Positions 25,054 to 34,299 of a DNA stretch of 64,000 bases are shown here, one piece after another. The translations under genes and the position numbers were made by a program. This DNA is from Pseudomonas sp. TNT3 (lineage in GTDB: Bacteria > Pseudomonadota > Gammaproteobacteria > Pseudomonadales > Pseudomonadaceae). Position 1 is the first letter of the stretch; every line of letters starts with the position of its first letter. Under the pieces are notes generated by a model. That model was not told the origin of the DNA. It made no database searches and was given only the letters and a program-made list of their open reading frames with translations. The stretch lies in contig NZ_WFGV02000002.1 of NCBI RefSeq assembly GCF_010095445.2, positions 186,001 through 250,000 on the forward strand, given 5' to 3'.

Positions 25054-27225
25054 TCAAGCTCGCGCCTTGCGTTTGCGGCGATTGATCAGCACCAGGGCCA
25101 GCGCGGTAAACGCCACGACCCCACCCATCTCCAGCCACTTCTTATAAGGCCGAAGCGTGGCGCGGATCGGGTCTATCGCCTGAGTCACGTAACGTCTGTC
25201 GGCCTTCTCGAAATCTGGATAAGGGCAACTTTCACCGAAGAACACCGCCCATTGCACATAGGGTCCTTCTTTAACGTAACGTTGATAGAAGGCTGTTTTT
25301 TCTTGCGGATCGGAATTCCATCCTGTTGCCGCACACAGTACCGCTGCGAAGGCTTGGCTGGTATGAGGCAGATTGTCGGCGGCGCGACTGGCCAGCGCAT
25401 TGGCCACGTAGCGGTAGTGATAGCGCTTATCAGGTTGTGCGACGCTGGCATGCTGACGGTTCACTTCCTCTTGAGCCACCAGAGGGCCAACGTTCAGCTC
25501 GCTATTTTCAAGGCTGTAATTGCCGCCGAAGGTCGCGTAATCCGGGGACATTTCGTAGCCCAATAACTCCATGCCGTTGTAACGAGCGAGTTGGGCGGCA
25601 TGAAAATAAGCAAAGGCCCGCTTGGTTGGCCACCACTTCGATTCGGCGTCGTTGCGCACCTCTGCATACCACTTGGCCGTGGCGTACAACCCGATACTGT
25701 CAAAATACACGGGCGCTTCGTCATAGCGCCCTTCCCGCAACAAGCGGCGCCCCAGCAGGTTACGCAACTTTGCAGAAACCGACAGAGGCGCGACATCGCT
25801 GTCCTCCTGACCGGAAGCGGTCATTGCATAGTCAATAAGATCCTGCTGACTGAAGGCTTTCGGTACCGGGACTTTCGTATCCACGTACTGCTTGAGTTCA
25901 TCGACGGTCAACACGCGTTCAGCCACGGTGGCTGCATCGAGCCAGTAAATATCCCCGCTGTGATAGAGCTGATCGAACGCCTGCAGGTAATCACCGCGCT
26001 GCAATGCCAGAATCGCGCTTTCACCCTCGACCCGACATTTCGGCTGCAATGTTTCATAGTCGAATTCCGGCGTGCGTCGATCCCCCCAGGATTCGGTTTG
26101 CGGGAATGCCTGAGCCGCCTTTGCATACGCTGCGGCGGCAGCGACTTTATCCCCATCGCGCAGCGCCAGTTTCGCCCGTAGCCACCATGCTAATCCTCCG
26201 TCCCCTGCGTGCTCGAGGAACGCTTTGGCGCTGGCGTAATCACCTTGCTGATAATTGACCGCCGCCAGCCGATCAGCGTTCTCGAGGCTACCTCGCGTGC
26301 TGTTTTGCAGCAGTTTGATCAGTTTCAGTTCATTGGGTGGCTGATCACCAAATGACCAACCCAGACGGCTGATCAAGGACGCAGTCACCAGTTGCTGCAC
26401 CGGTCTCCCCGTGAGCAACTGCGCTAACGGTTCTTCAGACATCGCGGCCAGTTCGGCGGTCAGCTGTTTCAATGAGCTGTAGCCCACCGGCGATCCATGG
26501 AGATTCTGTGTGGCATAGAGCTCGATGGCGCTGTTCCAGTCGCCCGCCGTTCGCGCCACACGAGCTTCTTCGCCGAGACTGGCGACACCCAGTTCCAGAG
26601 GATCACTGAAGCCGTCGATGCTTAACTGTCGGGTTTGCTGAAACGCCTCACGAGCCTGAGACAGAAGCTCTGAGGCCGCGTCCGTATCGGCGCCCATCGC
26701 GAACAGCGCGCGGCCCAGGGAGTACGCGGCCCATGTGCTTCGCAATGCTCGCTGATCCGCTGGAAGCGCCAGCACTTTATGGAAATATTCGGTCGCGAGC
26801 GGGAAATTCCCGGCGTTGAACGCTGCAGCGCCTGCCAGATACAACCTGAGTTCCGCCGGTAAGTTCGCACCCTGCATTTCGACCTGATGTGCATCCGTCA
26901 GCCCGCGAAGCTGTTTCACTATTGCCTGCTGGTCTTCGGTCAAACCCGCCAGCTCGGCTTGGCTCCGTTGCTCCACATAGTCCGCCCCATCGCCGTAGCC
27001 GACATCAGGTGTGCGGGTGGCAGCGGTGACATTCTTGAGCCCGGCAATGGCATGCCCGAGGCGGCTGATCTCGAGGCGGAAATTACCTTCCGGCAGCTCC
27101 GCCAAGGTCTGGGCACGATTGTCGAGCAGGCGCATCGGAAAGTCCGGCCCGCAGGCCAGTGCTGAACCCAGCGGTAAGCCAAGGCTCAAGCACAGGAGAT
27201 GACGGGGCCAGTTACGGGTGAACAT
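25054..27225 (-). CDS. Secreted helical-repeat (TPR-like) protein with C-terminal membrane anchor, unknown function
   Basis: The product has 723 residues. The N-terminal signal sequence (RHLLCLSLGLPLGSALA) ends before CGPDFP, the middle has repeated Ala-rich helical pairs reminiscent of TPR units (AAAFNAGNFPLATEYFHKVL; AYAKAAQAFPQTESW), and the C-terminus carries one transmembrane helix (WLEMGGVVAFTALALVLI) with a basic tail RRKRKARA. This implies a large periplasmic domain tethered to the inner membrane. It overlaps the upstream DUF3142 lipoprotein gene by 14 bases, so the two are probably made together. I do not recognise a characterised family. Confidence 0.75.
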   Translation of the reverse strand: MFTRNWPRHLLCLSLGLPLGSALACGPDFPMRLLDNRAQTLAELPEGNFRLEISRLGHAIAGLKNVTAATRTPDVGYGDGADYVEQRSQAELAGLTEDQQAIVKQLRGLTDAHQVEMQGANLPAELRLYLAGAAAFNAGNFPLATEYFHKVLALPADQRALRSTWAAYSLGRALFAMGADTDAASELLSQAREAFQQTRQLSIDGFSDPLELGVASLGEEARVARTAGDWNSAIELYATQNLHGSPVGYSSLKQLTAELAAMSEEPLAQLLTGRPVQQLVTASLISRLGWSFGDQPPNELKLIKLLQNSTRGSLENADRLAAVNYQQGDYASAKAFLEHAGDGGLAWWLRAKLALRDGDKVAAAAAYAKAAQAFPQTESWGDRRTPEFDYETLQPKCRVEGESAILALQRGDYLQAFDQLYHSGDIYWLDAATVAERVLTVDELKQYVDTKVPVPKAFSQQDLIDYAMTASGQEDSDVAPLSVSAKLRNLLGRRLLREGRYDEAPVYFDSIGLYATAKWYAEVRNDAESKWWPTKRAFAYFHAAQLARYNGMELLGYEMSPDYATFGGNYSLENSELNVGPLVAQEEVNRQHASVAQPDKRYHYRYVANALASRAADNLPHTSQAFAAVLCAATGWNSDPQEKTAFYQRYVKEGPYVQWAVFFGESCPYPDFEKADRRYVTQAIDPIRATLRPYKKWLEMGGVVAFTALALVLINRRKRKARA

Positions 27226-28408
27226 TTGAAGCTCCTTGATCGATTCGTGCGCAACGAGCCCAACCGATGGCGCGTTGTTCGCCGGCGAGTATGCGACCCT
27301 CGCTCAGGCGCGTGAAGGTCAGCACATCCGGAGTCTGTTGCAACGCATAACCTGCCAGCGCATCGGCACCTTCACAGTTTTTCACGGCAAGCGTTACACG
27401 CGAGGGCCAGGCTCCGTCGAGATTGCCCTGGTTGATCACGCTGATGTCATTGAGACCTTCTTGCGCTGAGAGATCGATCGTCAGCCGATGCTCCAACGCC
27501 TCACCCCGAGCCACAGCGCCCAAGGTCGTCAGGCTCCAGGCACGGCGGTCGTTTGCCAGCGGCAATCGGAACCAGATCAGGCCCGCCAGATGCGCCGGCG
27601 GATCGTCACGAAGATCACGAGCGAGCTCGCTGAGCTGTCGAGGGTCAGCCATCAACTCTCGGCGCTCCCCGACCTGCTCGAGGGTCACTTCACTTTCCAC
27701 AACAGGTGCGCCCATGGTCTGTGGTAGCAAGGCAACACCATAGGCGGGAAGCGCAAGATAAAACGGCTTCGACGTCACACGGTTCCATTTCTCGACCCAT
27801 TTTTTGGTCTGTTCCACGTGGAACAATCCACGTCTTGGATCACTTACCGCATGCACTTGCAACACGCTGCTGTCGACGGTCGCCAAGAGCGCCGGCAACT
27901 CAGGGCTGTCGAGCCAGGCTGGCAGCGCGGTAATGCTAAGCGGCAAGGAGGGAGGCAAGGCACTGCGCAAATCACTGAGAAATTTCTGATAATCCGGCAG
28001 ACGAGCATTCCCTGCGTCGTGGTCGATTTCCACGCCAGTGACAGTCAACCCCTGCCCTTGCCAATCGTTGAGCAACTGCAGAATCTGCGCGGTGATTTCG
28101 GTCGGTTCGAGGGACTTGAGTTGACCATCGAGGCGAATAACCGCAATCAGCGGTCGCGCGTCCCGCTTGAGCAAACCAGGATCGATACGCGCCCTGCTCC
28201 AGCCTGCTTGAGGGAATGCCTGCAATGCCAATACGCGTAGGGTGGAAAATTCCGCGCGGCTGTCGCGCAACGCGATTTCGTGCGCCGGTGTCCATTGGCG
28301 CTGCCAGACATAGAGTTGCTGATCGAGCGGCGGTGCGTCGGGTTGTTCACAGCCATTGAGCAACAGCACCGAAAAGAAAATTGCCCATGGGCGCACGCGG
28401 GAAAACAT
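27212..28408 (-). CDS. DUF3142 lipoprotein
   Basis: A predicted 398-residue lipoprotein. The signal ends in the lipobox LNGC with the lipidated Cys at residue 20. The body fits DUF3142 (PLIAVIRLDGQLKSLE, VTGVEIDHDAGNARLPDYQKFL), a family with a TIM-barrel look resembling glycoside hydrolases; the Asp/Glu pair in GVEIDHD is in the position of a possible active site, but activity is unknown. It contains a parS site (27810-27825). It is coupled to the downstream helical-repeat gene and separated by a hairpin from the polysaccharide genes upstream. Confidence 0.82.
   Translation of the reverse strand: MFSRVRPWAIFFSVLLLNGCEQPDAPPLDQQLYVWQRQWTPAHEIALRDSRAEFSTLRVLALQAFPQAGWSRARIDPGLLKRDARPLIAVIRLDGQLKSLEPTEITAQILQLLNDWQGQGLTVTGVEIDHDAGNARLPDYQKFLSDLRSALPPSLPLSITALPAWLDSPELPALLATVDSSVLQVHAVSDPRRGLFHVEQTKKWVEKWNRVTSKPFYLALPAYGVALLPQTMGAPVVESEVTLEQVGERRELMADPRQLSELARDLRDDPPAHLAGLIWFRLPLANDRRAWSLTTLGAVARGEALEHRLTIDLSAQEGLNDISVINQGNLDGAWPSRVTLAVKNCEGADALAGYALQQTPDVLTFTRLSEGRILAGEQRAIGWARCARIDQGASNVHP
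27810..27825. other. parS site inside the DUF3142 gene
   Basis: TGTTCCACGTGGAACA is the perfect 16-base parS palindrome. On the minus strand it encodes LFHVEQ. It is the parS closest to parAB in this window, about 31 kb away. Confidence 0.93.
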
Positions 28409-28433
28409 AAAACACCTTGAGCAAAAGTGATTC

Positions 28434-28459
28434 TGTAGCAGCTGCCGAAGGCTGCTACA
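28434..28459. repeat. REP-like hairpin at the end of the minus-strand polysaccharide operon
   Basis: Perfect nine-base arms TGTAGCAGC and GCTGCTACA around an eight-base loop, 34 bases after the last methyltransferase stop. It may end that transcript. Confidence 0.7.
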
Positions 28460-28492
28460 AGTTATTCATCGCGCATTGAAACGAGCAGGCGG

Positions 28493-29341
28493 CTACAGGT
28501 TTTCTCCCAAGGGCTTGCGCGCAATGATCACCTGGCTTTTCGCGACCACGGCATCCAGTGCCTGTTTGATCTGCGCGCCCCTTGGCGAAGCAAGAATGGC
28601 CTGCCAGGTATCGGCCCAGTGATTGAGCAACGGATGGTCAGCGTTGCTGAAATCAACCTTGGCTTCCCAGAACAACAGCATCCACATCGACCAGTAAAAC
28701 CCGTATTGGCTGTGGCTGATCACCTCCAGTCCAGCGTCGCTCACCATGGCTTTGAACTGCTCTTCGCTGATGATGCGAATGTGGTTGGGCTTCTGGAAAT
28801 ACTCAGGAGCCGCAATGTCTTTCTGCAGGTCTTCGGAACTCGGGTGCGGACAGCTGAGCAGGTACAGCGCACCGGGTTTGCCAACACGCACCAGTTCAGC
28901 GAGAAACTGCGCTGGGTCGTCAACGTGCTCGATGACCTCAGTCGACACGACGCGCGTGGCGGTCTCGTCGGCGATAGGCAGCGGGTTGCAGTCGGTGACA
29001 TGGCACTCAACACCCCGAGCCGGTGTATCACTCAGTCGCTGACGCGTTGCTTCGACCTTGGACGCGTCGATGTCGGCGATGATGATCTTCGCCCCGCGCA
29101 TTGCGCAGAAGTGCACGTTGCCGCCGTCACCGCAGCCAACGTCCAGCAAAGTGTCCTCGGGCGTCACCGGAAAACCGGTGAACAGTTCGCCGGTTTCCTG
29201 ATTGAACCAGCCACTGAGCATCGCGTCATGCAAGCCGAGCATGTATGGATCAACCTTCTCCGGTGCGGGCACGACGGGTGCCACAACGGGTGGCACGGGA
29301 GCGGGCGTACCCGCCGTGAGTTTCTTCAAAAGGCTCAGCAT
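28493..29341 (-). CDS. Class I SAM-dependent methyltransferase, common polysaccharide antigen modification
   Basis: Its 282 residues open with a Pro/Val-rich linker after MLSLLKKL. The Rossmann SAM-binding loop is LLDVGCGDGGNVHF near residues 63-76, followed by IIIADIDASKVE (acidic residue at the end of beta-2) and STEVIEHVDDPAQFL. It is similar to the 296-residue methyltransferase two genes upstream. It is the last gene of a five-gene operon corresponding in order and type to PA5459-PA5455 of P. aeruginosa, reported (from memory) as needed for the common polysaccharide antigen; O-methylation of a terminal rhamnose is my inference. It overlaps the acyltransferase gene by seven bases. Confidence 0.82.
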   Translation of the reverse strand: MLSLLKKLTAGTPAPVPPVVAPVVPAPEKVDPYMLGLHDAMLSGWFNQETGELFTGFPVTPEDTLLDVGCGDGGNVHFCAMRGAKIIIADIDASKVEATRQRLSDTPARGVECHVTDCNPLPIADETATRVVSTEVIEHVDDPAQFLAELVRVGKPGALYLLSCPHPSSEDLQKDIAAPEYFQKPNHIRIISEEQFKAMVSDAGLEVISHSQYGFYWSMWMLLFWEAKVDFSNADHPLLNHWADTWQAILASPRGAQIKQALDAVVAKSQVIIARKPLGENL

Positions 29342-30492
29342 GAGGTAGCTCCAGAGGAAGGGACGGCGGTTCGGGACAGGCTCAAGCGCTGCACCAGCGA
29401 GGCGCCTCTGTTACGCATGGGCATTTCGACGAAGCGATAGTTGAGTTCGCTCAACAGCGCGATCAGGCCGAACGCAATCAGCAATGTCAAAACAGGATGG
29501 CCCGCCGGGCTCGGCAGGTTCGCGGCCTGCAAACGGAAAATCACTTCACGTACCAGCAGGTAAGCCGGAATGTGGATCAGGTAGATCCCGTAAGAGCGGC
29601 TACCGACCCACGTCATCAGGTTCTTGAACAGCCCGCGAGGCATCAGGTAATCGCGATTGTAGGAAGCAATCCACACCAGCAGCGCACACAACAGCGCAAT
29701 CACACCGATGCGGTAACTGGTGAAAGTGAAACGGTCGGTGGCCATGAAACTGAGCGCCAACGACACCCCTATCAACGTCGATAACCCGGCCCACGGACGA
29801 CGCAGAAATGCCGGTTCCCAGCGCAGGTATGACGGCTGCGAACTCCACATCGCCAACAGCACGCCGAGGGCTAAAGCGTCGGTTCGGACCACCATCAATA
29901 TCGGCGTGCGCAAGGTGAACAACTGCACGGCGACCAAGGCGAGCAACGCCCAGACCAGATGCTTGCGACATACCAGAATCAGCAACGGGAACAGCAAGTA
30001 GAACTGCTCTTCCAGGGACAGGCTCCAGTACACAAAACTGGTGCCGTACTCGTAGTGGTAGAAGCTGTCGGCGAAACGGAAATTGGCGTATTGCGCAACA
30101 CCCGCCAACGTCGCCTGCAGATTCGCGTGCAGCGTGCCGAACGCACCGGAGCGGTTGAGAAAAATACACGCCAGCAACATCAGCGCCAGCCACAGCCACG
30201 CCGACGGCAACAAGCGAAACGCCCGTCGCAACCAGAAATTACGCGTCTGCTGCCAGTACTCCTGACGGGTGCTGCAACCTTGTAATGCCGGTATCAGACT
30301 GCGCGCGATGACGAAGCCCGAAATAGCGAAAAACAAATCGACGCCCCACCAAGGCTGGGCGTACAGGGTGATGGCTTGCAGCAACGGTACGCTGGCGGCA
30401 AACAGACTGTCCTGCAAGTGATGAAACAACACGCCCAGCACCGCAATACCGCGCAGCAGCTCAATGTCCATGATGCGTTTTTCGTTGCTCAT
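29335..30492 (-). CDS. Acyltransferase 3 family membrane protein (polysaccharide O-acetylation)
   Basis: The protein has 385 residues and about ten transmembrane helices. Family landmarks: LLRGIAVLGVLFHHL at residues 10-24 with the conserved Arg and His, DLFFAISGFVIARSL near 52-66, and YWSLSLEEQFYLLFP near 153-167. These enzymes move an acetyl group across the inner membrane to surface sugars. It corresponds to PA5458 by position. Its start overlaps the upstream methyltransferase stop by four bases. Confidence 0.87.
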   Translation of the reverse strand: MSNEKRIMDIELLRGIAVLGVLFHHLQDSLFAASVPLLQAITLYAQPWWGVDLFFAISGFVIARSLIPALQGCSTRQEYWQQTRNFWLRRAFRLLPSAWLWLALMLLACIFLNRSGAFGTLHANLQATLAGVAQYANFRFADSFYHYEYGTSFVYWSLSLEEQFYLLFPLLILVCRKHLVWALLALVAVQLFTLRTPILMVVRTDALALGVLLAMWSSQPSYLRWEPAFLRRPWAGLSTLIGVSLALSFMATDRFTFTSYRIGVIALLCALLVWIASYNRDYLMPRGLFKNLMTWVGSRSYGIYLIHIPAYLLVREVIFRLQAANLPSPAGHPVLTLLIAFGLIALLSELNYRFVEMPMRNRGASLVQRLSLSRTAVPSSGATSC

Positions 30493-31379
30493 GACGTCCT
30501 CCTGGACGCAGTCTCGGTTGCCAGTGGCTTGCGAGCGATGATCACCTGACTCTTGGGCATGAACTCGTCGAGCATCTGCTTGATGGCCAGCCCGTTGGGT
30601 TGAACCAAGAGGTCTTGCCAGGTCTTCGCCCAGCTCTCCATCAACGGTGGATACGGCGCCTGAATCCGGTCACGCACGGCACCACCCACATCACGTCCGG
30701 CGGCCCGTTCACTGGCCCAGAAAAAGATCATGCCCATGACCCAGAAAAAACCGGTGGCCTGACGATGCTCGATCACCAGGCCGGCCTCTTCGACCAGAGC
30801 AGCGAACCGCTCGGGGGTAAAAATCTGCACATGGTTGGGGGACTTATAGTAGCTGGCCGGAGCGATGCCCTTTTGCAGATGCTCACCCACCGGCGCCGGA
30901 ACGCTCAGCAAGTAAAGCGCACCGGGCCGGCCCATCCGCACCAGTTCCGCCATGAAAGGTTCTGGCTGATCGATGTGCTCAAGCACTTCCATGCACACCA
31001 CTTTGCTCGCGCAACCGTCGGCCAGCGGCAACGGCAAACTGTTACTGACGAGGCCCAGATTCGGTTTGTCCGATTGCGCTTCCACTTGCCGGGCGAGGTC
31101 ACGAACCTTGTCGTGTTCACTGTCGGTGAAAATCACCGACGCGCCCTGGCGCACTGCAAACAACGTCGCCACGCCTTCGCCGCAACCAACATCGAGCAAG
31201 GTGTCATCAGCGGTAATGGCAAAGCCCTTGAGCAGTTCGCCGTTGTCACCGAGAAACCAGCCATCGAGCATCGCATCGTACAAACCGACGTCACGAGGCG
31301 ACACAGGACTGTCGGGAATTGCCACGGGCAACGGCGCCGGCGGCGCGGGTCGCCACTTTGCCAGCAGACGCCGAATCAT
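30489..31379 (-). CDS. Class I SAM-dependent methyltransferase, common polysaccharide antigen modification
   Basis: At 296 residues, it has SAM loop LLDVGCGEGVATLF near 62-75, VIFTDSEHDKVRDLA, and MEVLEHIDQPEPFMAEL. It shares sequence throughout with the last gene of the operon, including the C-terminal KSQVIIARKPL, so the two are paralogues, perhaps methylating different positions. Four-base overlaps on both sides show tight coupling with the glycosyltransferase upstream and the acyltransferase downstream. Confidence 0.83.
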   Translation of the reverse strand: MIRRLLAKWRPAPPAPLPVAIPDSPVSPRDVGLYDAMLDGWFLGDNGELLKGFAITADDTLLDVGCGEGVATLFAVRQGASVIFTDSEHDKVRDLARQVEAQSDKPNLGLVSNSLPLPLADGCASKVVCMEVLEHIDQPEPFMAELVRMGRPGALYLLSVPAPVGEHLQKGIAPASYYKSPNHVQIFTPERFAALVEEAGLVIEHRQATGFFWVMGMIFFWASERAAGRDVGGAVRDRIQAPYPPLMESWAKTWQDLLVQPNGLAIKQMLDEFMPKSQVIIARKPLATETASRRTS

Positions 31380-32680
31380 GCGCCGGACACGTGCGAGGTA
31401 GGCGATTTGCGATGCTCCAGCAACTGTTCAAGAAACACCTTCAGACGCAGTTCGGCGCTGGCCTGACTGCAAAAACCCTTCAGCCTGTGGACCGCATGGG
31501 CCGACATCCTTTCATAGCGTTCGACGTCGTGTTTGGCGACGTCGTAGCTGGCGCGATAGGCCGAGCACAGCGAGTCCCAGTCAGTGACGTACCGCAGGGT
31601 GCGATAAGCCACTCGGGGATCGTGGGGCCAGGCGGTCAGCTCGTCGGTGGAGTCGACAATGAACGCATTCTCGCTGTCGACATAGTCGGCCATGGCCGTG
31701 TTCAGAGGGGCGATTGCCGGTTTGCCGCAGGACATGAATTCCATCAGCGGCAAACATTGCCCTTCACCGTAGGAACAATTGACGACATAGCTGGTGGCCT
31801 CGACCAGGCGTTCGTAATCGACATCCGCCAGATAGCCATGGATCAGCACGATGCGGCACTGATAGGACTGATTTTTATAAACGTGGTGCAGCATGTCGTT
31901 CAGCGCGTCGGCGATGTCATGATGAGTGAGCTTGAGAACCAGGGTTGCATCCGGCACGTCGCGGAACGTGGTGCAGAACGCGCTGATCATGTCCTTCCAA
32001 TTCTTGCGCCCGTCATACGGATTGAACACCGAGGTGTAGATCACTCCCTCAAGCAGCAGCTCATGATCAAGCGGCGGTCCGTCAAAAACGATGGGGGTGC
32101 CCTCACGCAAGCGTTCAGGCCCGTAAGGCCGAACGTCTGCGGTGCGGCTGTCGATCAGCAACCCTCGCAGATTAAGACGGATGTCCTGCGCGACCGGGCG
32201 CTTTTCCAGTTGCTCGCCCAGCGCAGCGAAGCGATCCCAGACTGGCGCCGGAATGGCGCTGATCGGGTAGTCAGATCCCATCGCATTCCGGACAGCGTTC
32301 ACGGTGTAACTTGAATGGGTGATGGCCGTGCCGCTGGACGCCAACACCACTCGCCAGTCATGCCGGGGTTCTCCTTGCCAGCTCTCGGTGGGAATGGTGC
32401 TGAACTCCCAGGCGAACACGGGAATCGTCGGGCACGCGTAGTGAGTCGGCGTGAGGTGCGGCGGTGAGAAAGACAAGAACACGCAGTCCTCGCCCCTGCT
32501 CTGGCAATCGAAATACAACCGGTCAACCAGCTCGTCCGGGTCGCTGACTTCGATCACTTGCCCCAGTCGCTCCAGCACCGGCCGAAACTCCTTGAGGACG
32601 AAGTAATAGCTGTACTCGGGCCGTCCCAGGTTCTGCTGGATATTGCTCTTGTTGGTTTCCGAATGAATGATGATCAGCAT
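31376..32680 (-). CDS. Glycosyltransferase (GT-B), common polysaccharide antigen operon
   Basis: Predicted length 434 residues with a GT-B fold. The N-terminus LGRPEYSYYFVLKEFRPVLE matches its 541-residue neighbour. The C-terminal donor domain has the EX7E motif in GEGQCLPLMEFMSCGKPAIAP and the acceptor/donor element VFNPYDGRKNWKDMISAF. It should transfer a GDP- or UDP-sugar to the polysaccharide; donor is unknown. It overlaps the upstream paralogue by seven bases. Confidence 0.83.
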   Translation of the reverse strand: MLIIIHSETNKSNIQQNLGRPEYSYYFVLKEFRPVLERLGQVIEVSDPDELVDRLYFDCQSRGEDCVFLSFSPPHLTPTHYACPTIPVFAWEFSTIPTESWQGEPRHDWRVVLASSGTAITHSSYTVNAVRNAMGSDYPISAIPAPVWDRFAALGEQLEKRPVAQDIRLNLRGLLIDSRTADVRPYGPERLREGTPIVFDGPPLDHELLLEGVIYTSVFNPYDGRKNWKDMISAFCTTFRDVPDATLVLKLTHHDIADALNDMLHHVYKNQSYQCRIVLIHGYLADVDYERLVEATSYVVNCSYGEGQCLPLMEFMSCGKPAIAPLNTAMADYVDSENAFIVDSTDELTAWPHDPRVAYRTLRYVTDWDSLCSAYRASYDVAKHDVERYERMSAHAVHRLKGFCSQASAELRLKVFLEQLLEHRKSPTSHVSGA

Positions 32681-34299
32681 GATGCAGTCCCCGCTTCGAC
32701 AACCGCTGGGGTGATTTCGCTGACAGGCGGCTTGCCGAAAAACTGCGCCAGACGCTGCTGCACCGGTGCAAAGCTGCAGTAGTCGCGCATGCGCTCATTG
32801 GCGGCTTCAGCCATGGCGTGCCAAGCCTCTGGCCGATGTTTGGCCATGGCGTAGCTGTCCTCGTAAGCGGCTTTCAATGAGCCCCAGTCCGGGCGATGGC
32901 GCAAGGTGCGATAGAGGATGCGTGCATCTTCCGGCCAGATCGTGGGCTCCTGGCTGGACTTGACGACGAAGGCCACGCGGTCGTCGATGTAATCGCGCAT
33001 TGCCGTGTGGTCTGGCGCGATTACTGGTCGGGCGCAGGACATGAATTCCATCAATGGCAGGCACAGGCCTTCGCAGCGTGAAGCGTTGACGTAGAAACTC
33101 GCCGCGCCATAGAGCCGGGCAAATTCCTCGTCCTGCAGATACCCGTGCATGACCACCACACGACAGGCAAACGGGGACAGCCGCGAAAGCAAAGTCATGA
33201 GTTCGACGTAATAGGTCGACAGATCGTTGTGGGTCATCTTCAACACAAGCGTGGCGTCTTGCGCATCACGCAACGCCCAGCAAAATGCAGTGATCAGGTG
33301 GTGCCAGTTCTTGCGGCCATCATCCGGGTTGAACACGCTGACATAGACGACGCCACTGACTTCGATCTCGACCGTTTCACTGGCAGGGGGCAACGTCTGT
33401 TCCGGCGTTTCGAGCACCTCCTCAATGATCGGTGCTTCCACCGGTTCCGGATCAAGTGCCTGCGGTGGTGGCGACCTCCGGAGCCTGGCCAGCAATGGAC
33501 GCACAGCGTCCGGGACCAGATCACGCACAGCTTCGCGGTACCACATCAGCAGGTTATGTTTGAGCAGGTACGGCACCGAGTGCTCACTCTCGGCCGACAG
33601 CGCCCGGTAGGCTTCACGCATGTAGTGCCGAGTGATGAACAGACGGCGCCGAACGGTGAGTGGGGGCGGTGCCGGAGGCTCAACTTCTGGTTCTGGTTCT
33701 ACGATTTCCGGTAGCGGCACGTCGACAACCGGTGCAATCAGGCCATCGGCGGACAAGCCCATTGAATGGCTATCGAGGATACAGCCCTTGATTTGCAACG
33801 TGGTGCCAGGATTGATCGGCGTACCCGGATACTGCTGACGGATATCGGCAAAGCGTTCCCACAACGGCGTGGGCAAGACCAGCACCGGAAAGTCTTCACC
33901 CAATGTTCGGCGGATGGCTTCGGCGGTGTGGGTGGACAAGGTGATTACCCGGCCCAGCCGCGCCAACGTCTGGCTCCAGTCGTGGCGTGGATCGTTGTCC
34001 CAGTACTCGGCGGGTATGCTGTCGAACTCCCAGGCGACCACGCACACCATCGGGCATTGCAGATTGGTGGGGGTCTTGTGCGGGGGAGAGAACGAAATGA
34101 ACAGGCTGTCCTGACCGGCCTGTTGCAGCTGCCGGAACAGCGGATCGACGTCCGCGGGCGACGAGACGACATGAACCTGCCCCAGGCTTTCGAACAGCGG
34201 TCGATAGGCCTTGAGCACAAAGTAGTAACTGTATTCCGGCCGGCCGAGACTCTGGCTGATGGAGCTATCGTTGACGTCGGAGTAAAGAATGAAATTCAT
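32674..34299 (-). CDS. Glycosyltransferase (GT-B) with central insertion, first gene of the minus-strand operon
   Basis: The product is 541 residues from ATG 34297-34299, preceded by GTGGGA; this start aligns with the paralogous neighbour, whereas the ATG at 34323 would add eight unmatched residues. The N-terminal part (LGRPEYSYYFVLKAYRPLFE) and C-terminal donor domain with EX7E (CEGLCLPLMEFMSCARPVIAP) match the 434-residue paralogue. Between them, about residues 195-330, is an insertion with a Pro/Glu-rich linker (EPEPEVEPPAPPP) and a basic helical region (RRRLFITRHYMREAYRAL). It is divergent from rmd. Confidence 0.83.
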   Translation of the reverse strand: MNFILYSDVNDSSISQSLGRPEYSYYFVLKAYRPLFESLGQVHVVSSPADVDPLFRQLQQAGQDSLFISFSPPHKTPTNLQCPMVCVVAWEFDSIPAEYWDNDPRHDWSQTLARLGRVITLSTHTAEAIRRTLGEDFPVLVLPTPLWERFADIRQQYPGTPINPGTTLQIKGCILDSHSMGLSADGLIAPVVDVPLPEIVEPEPEVEPPAPPPLTVRRRLFITRHYMREAYRALSAESEHSVPYLLKHNLLMWYREAVRDLVPDAVRPLLARLRRSPPPQALDPEPVEAPIIEEVLETPEQTLPPASETVEIEVSGVVYVSVFNPDDGRKNWHHLITAFCWALRDAQDATLVLKMTHNDLSTYYVELMTLLSRLSPFACRVVVMHGYLQDEEFARLYGAASFYVNASRCEGLCLPLMEFMSCARPVIAPDHTAMRDYIDDRVAFVVKSSQEPTIWPEDARILYRTLRHRPDWGSLKAAYEDSYAMAKHRPEAWHAMAEAANERMRDYCSFAPVQQRLAQFFGKPPVSEITPAVVEAGTASC

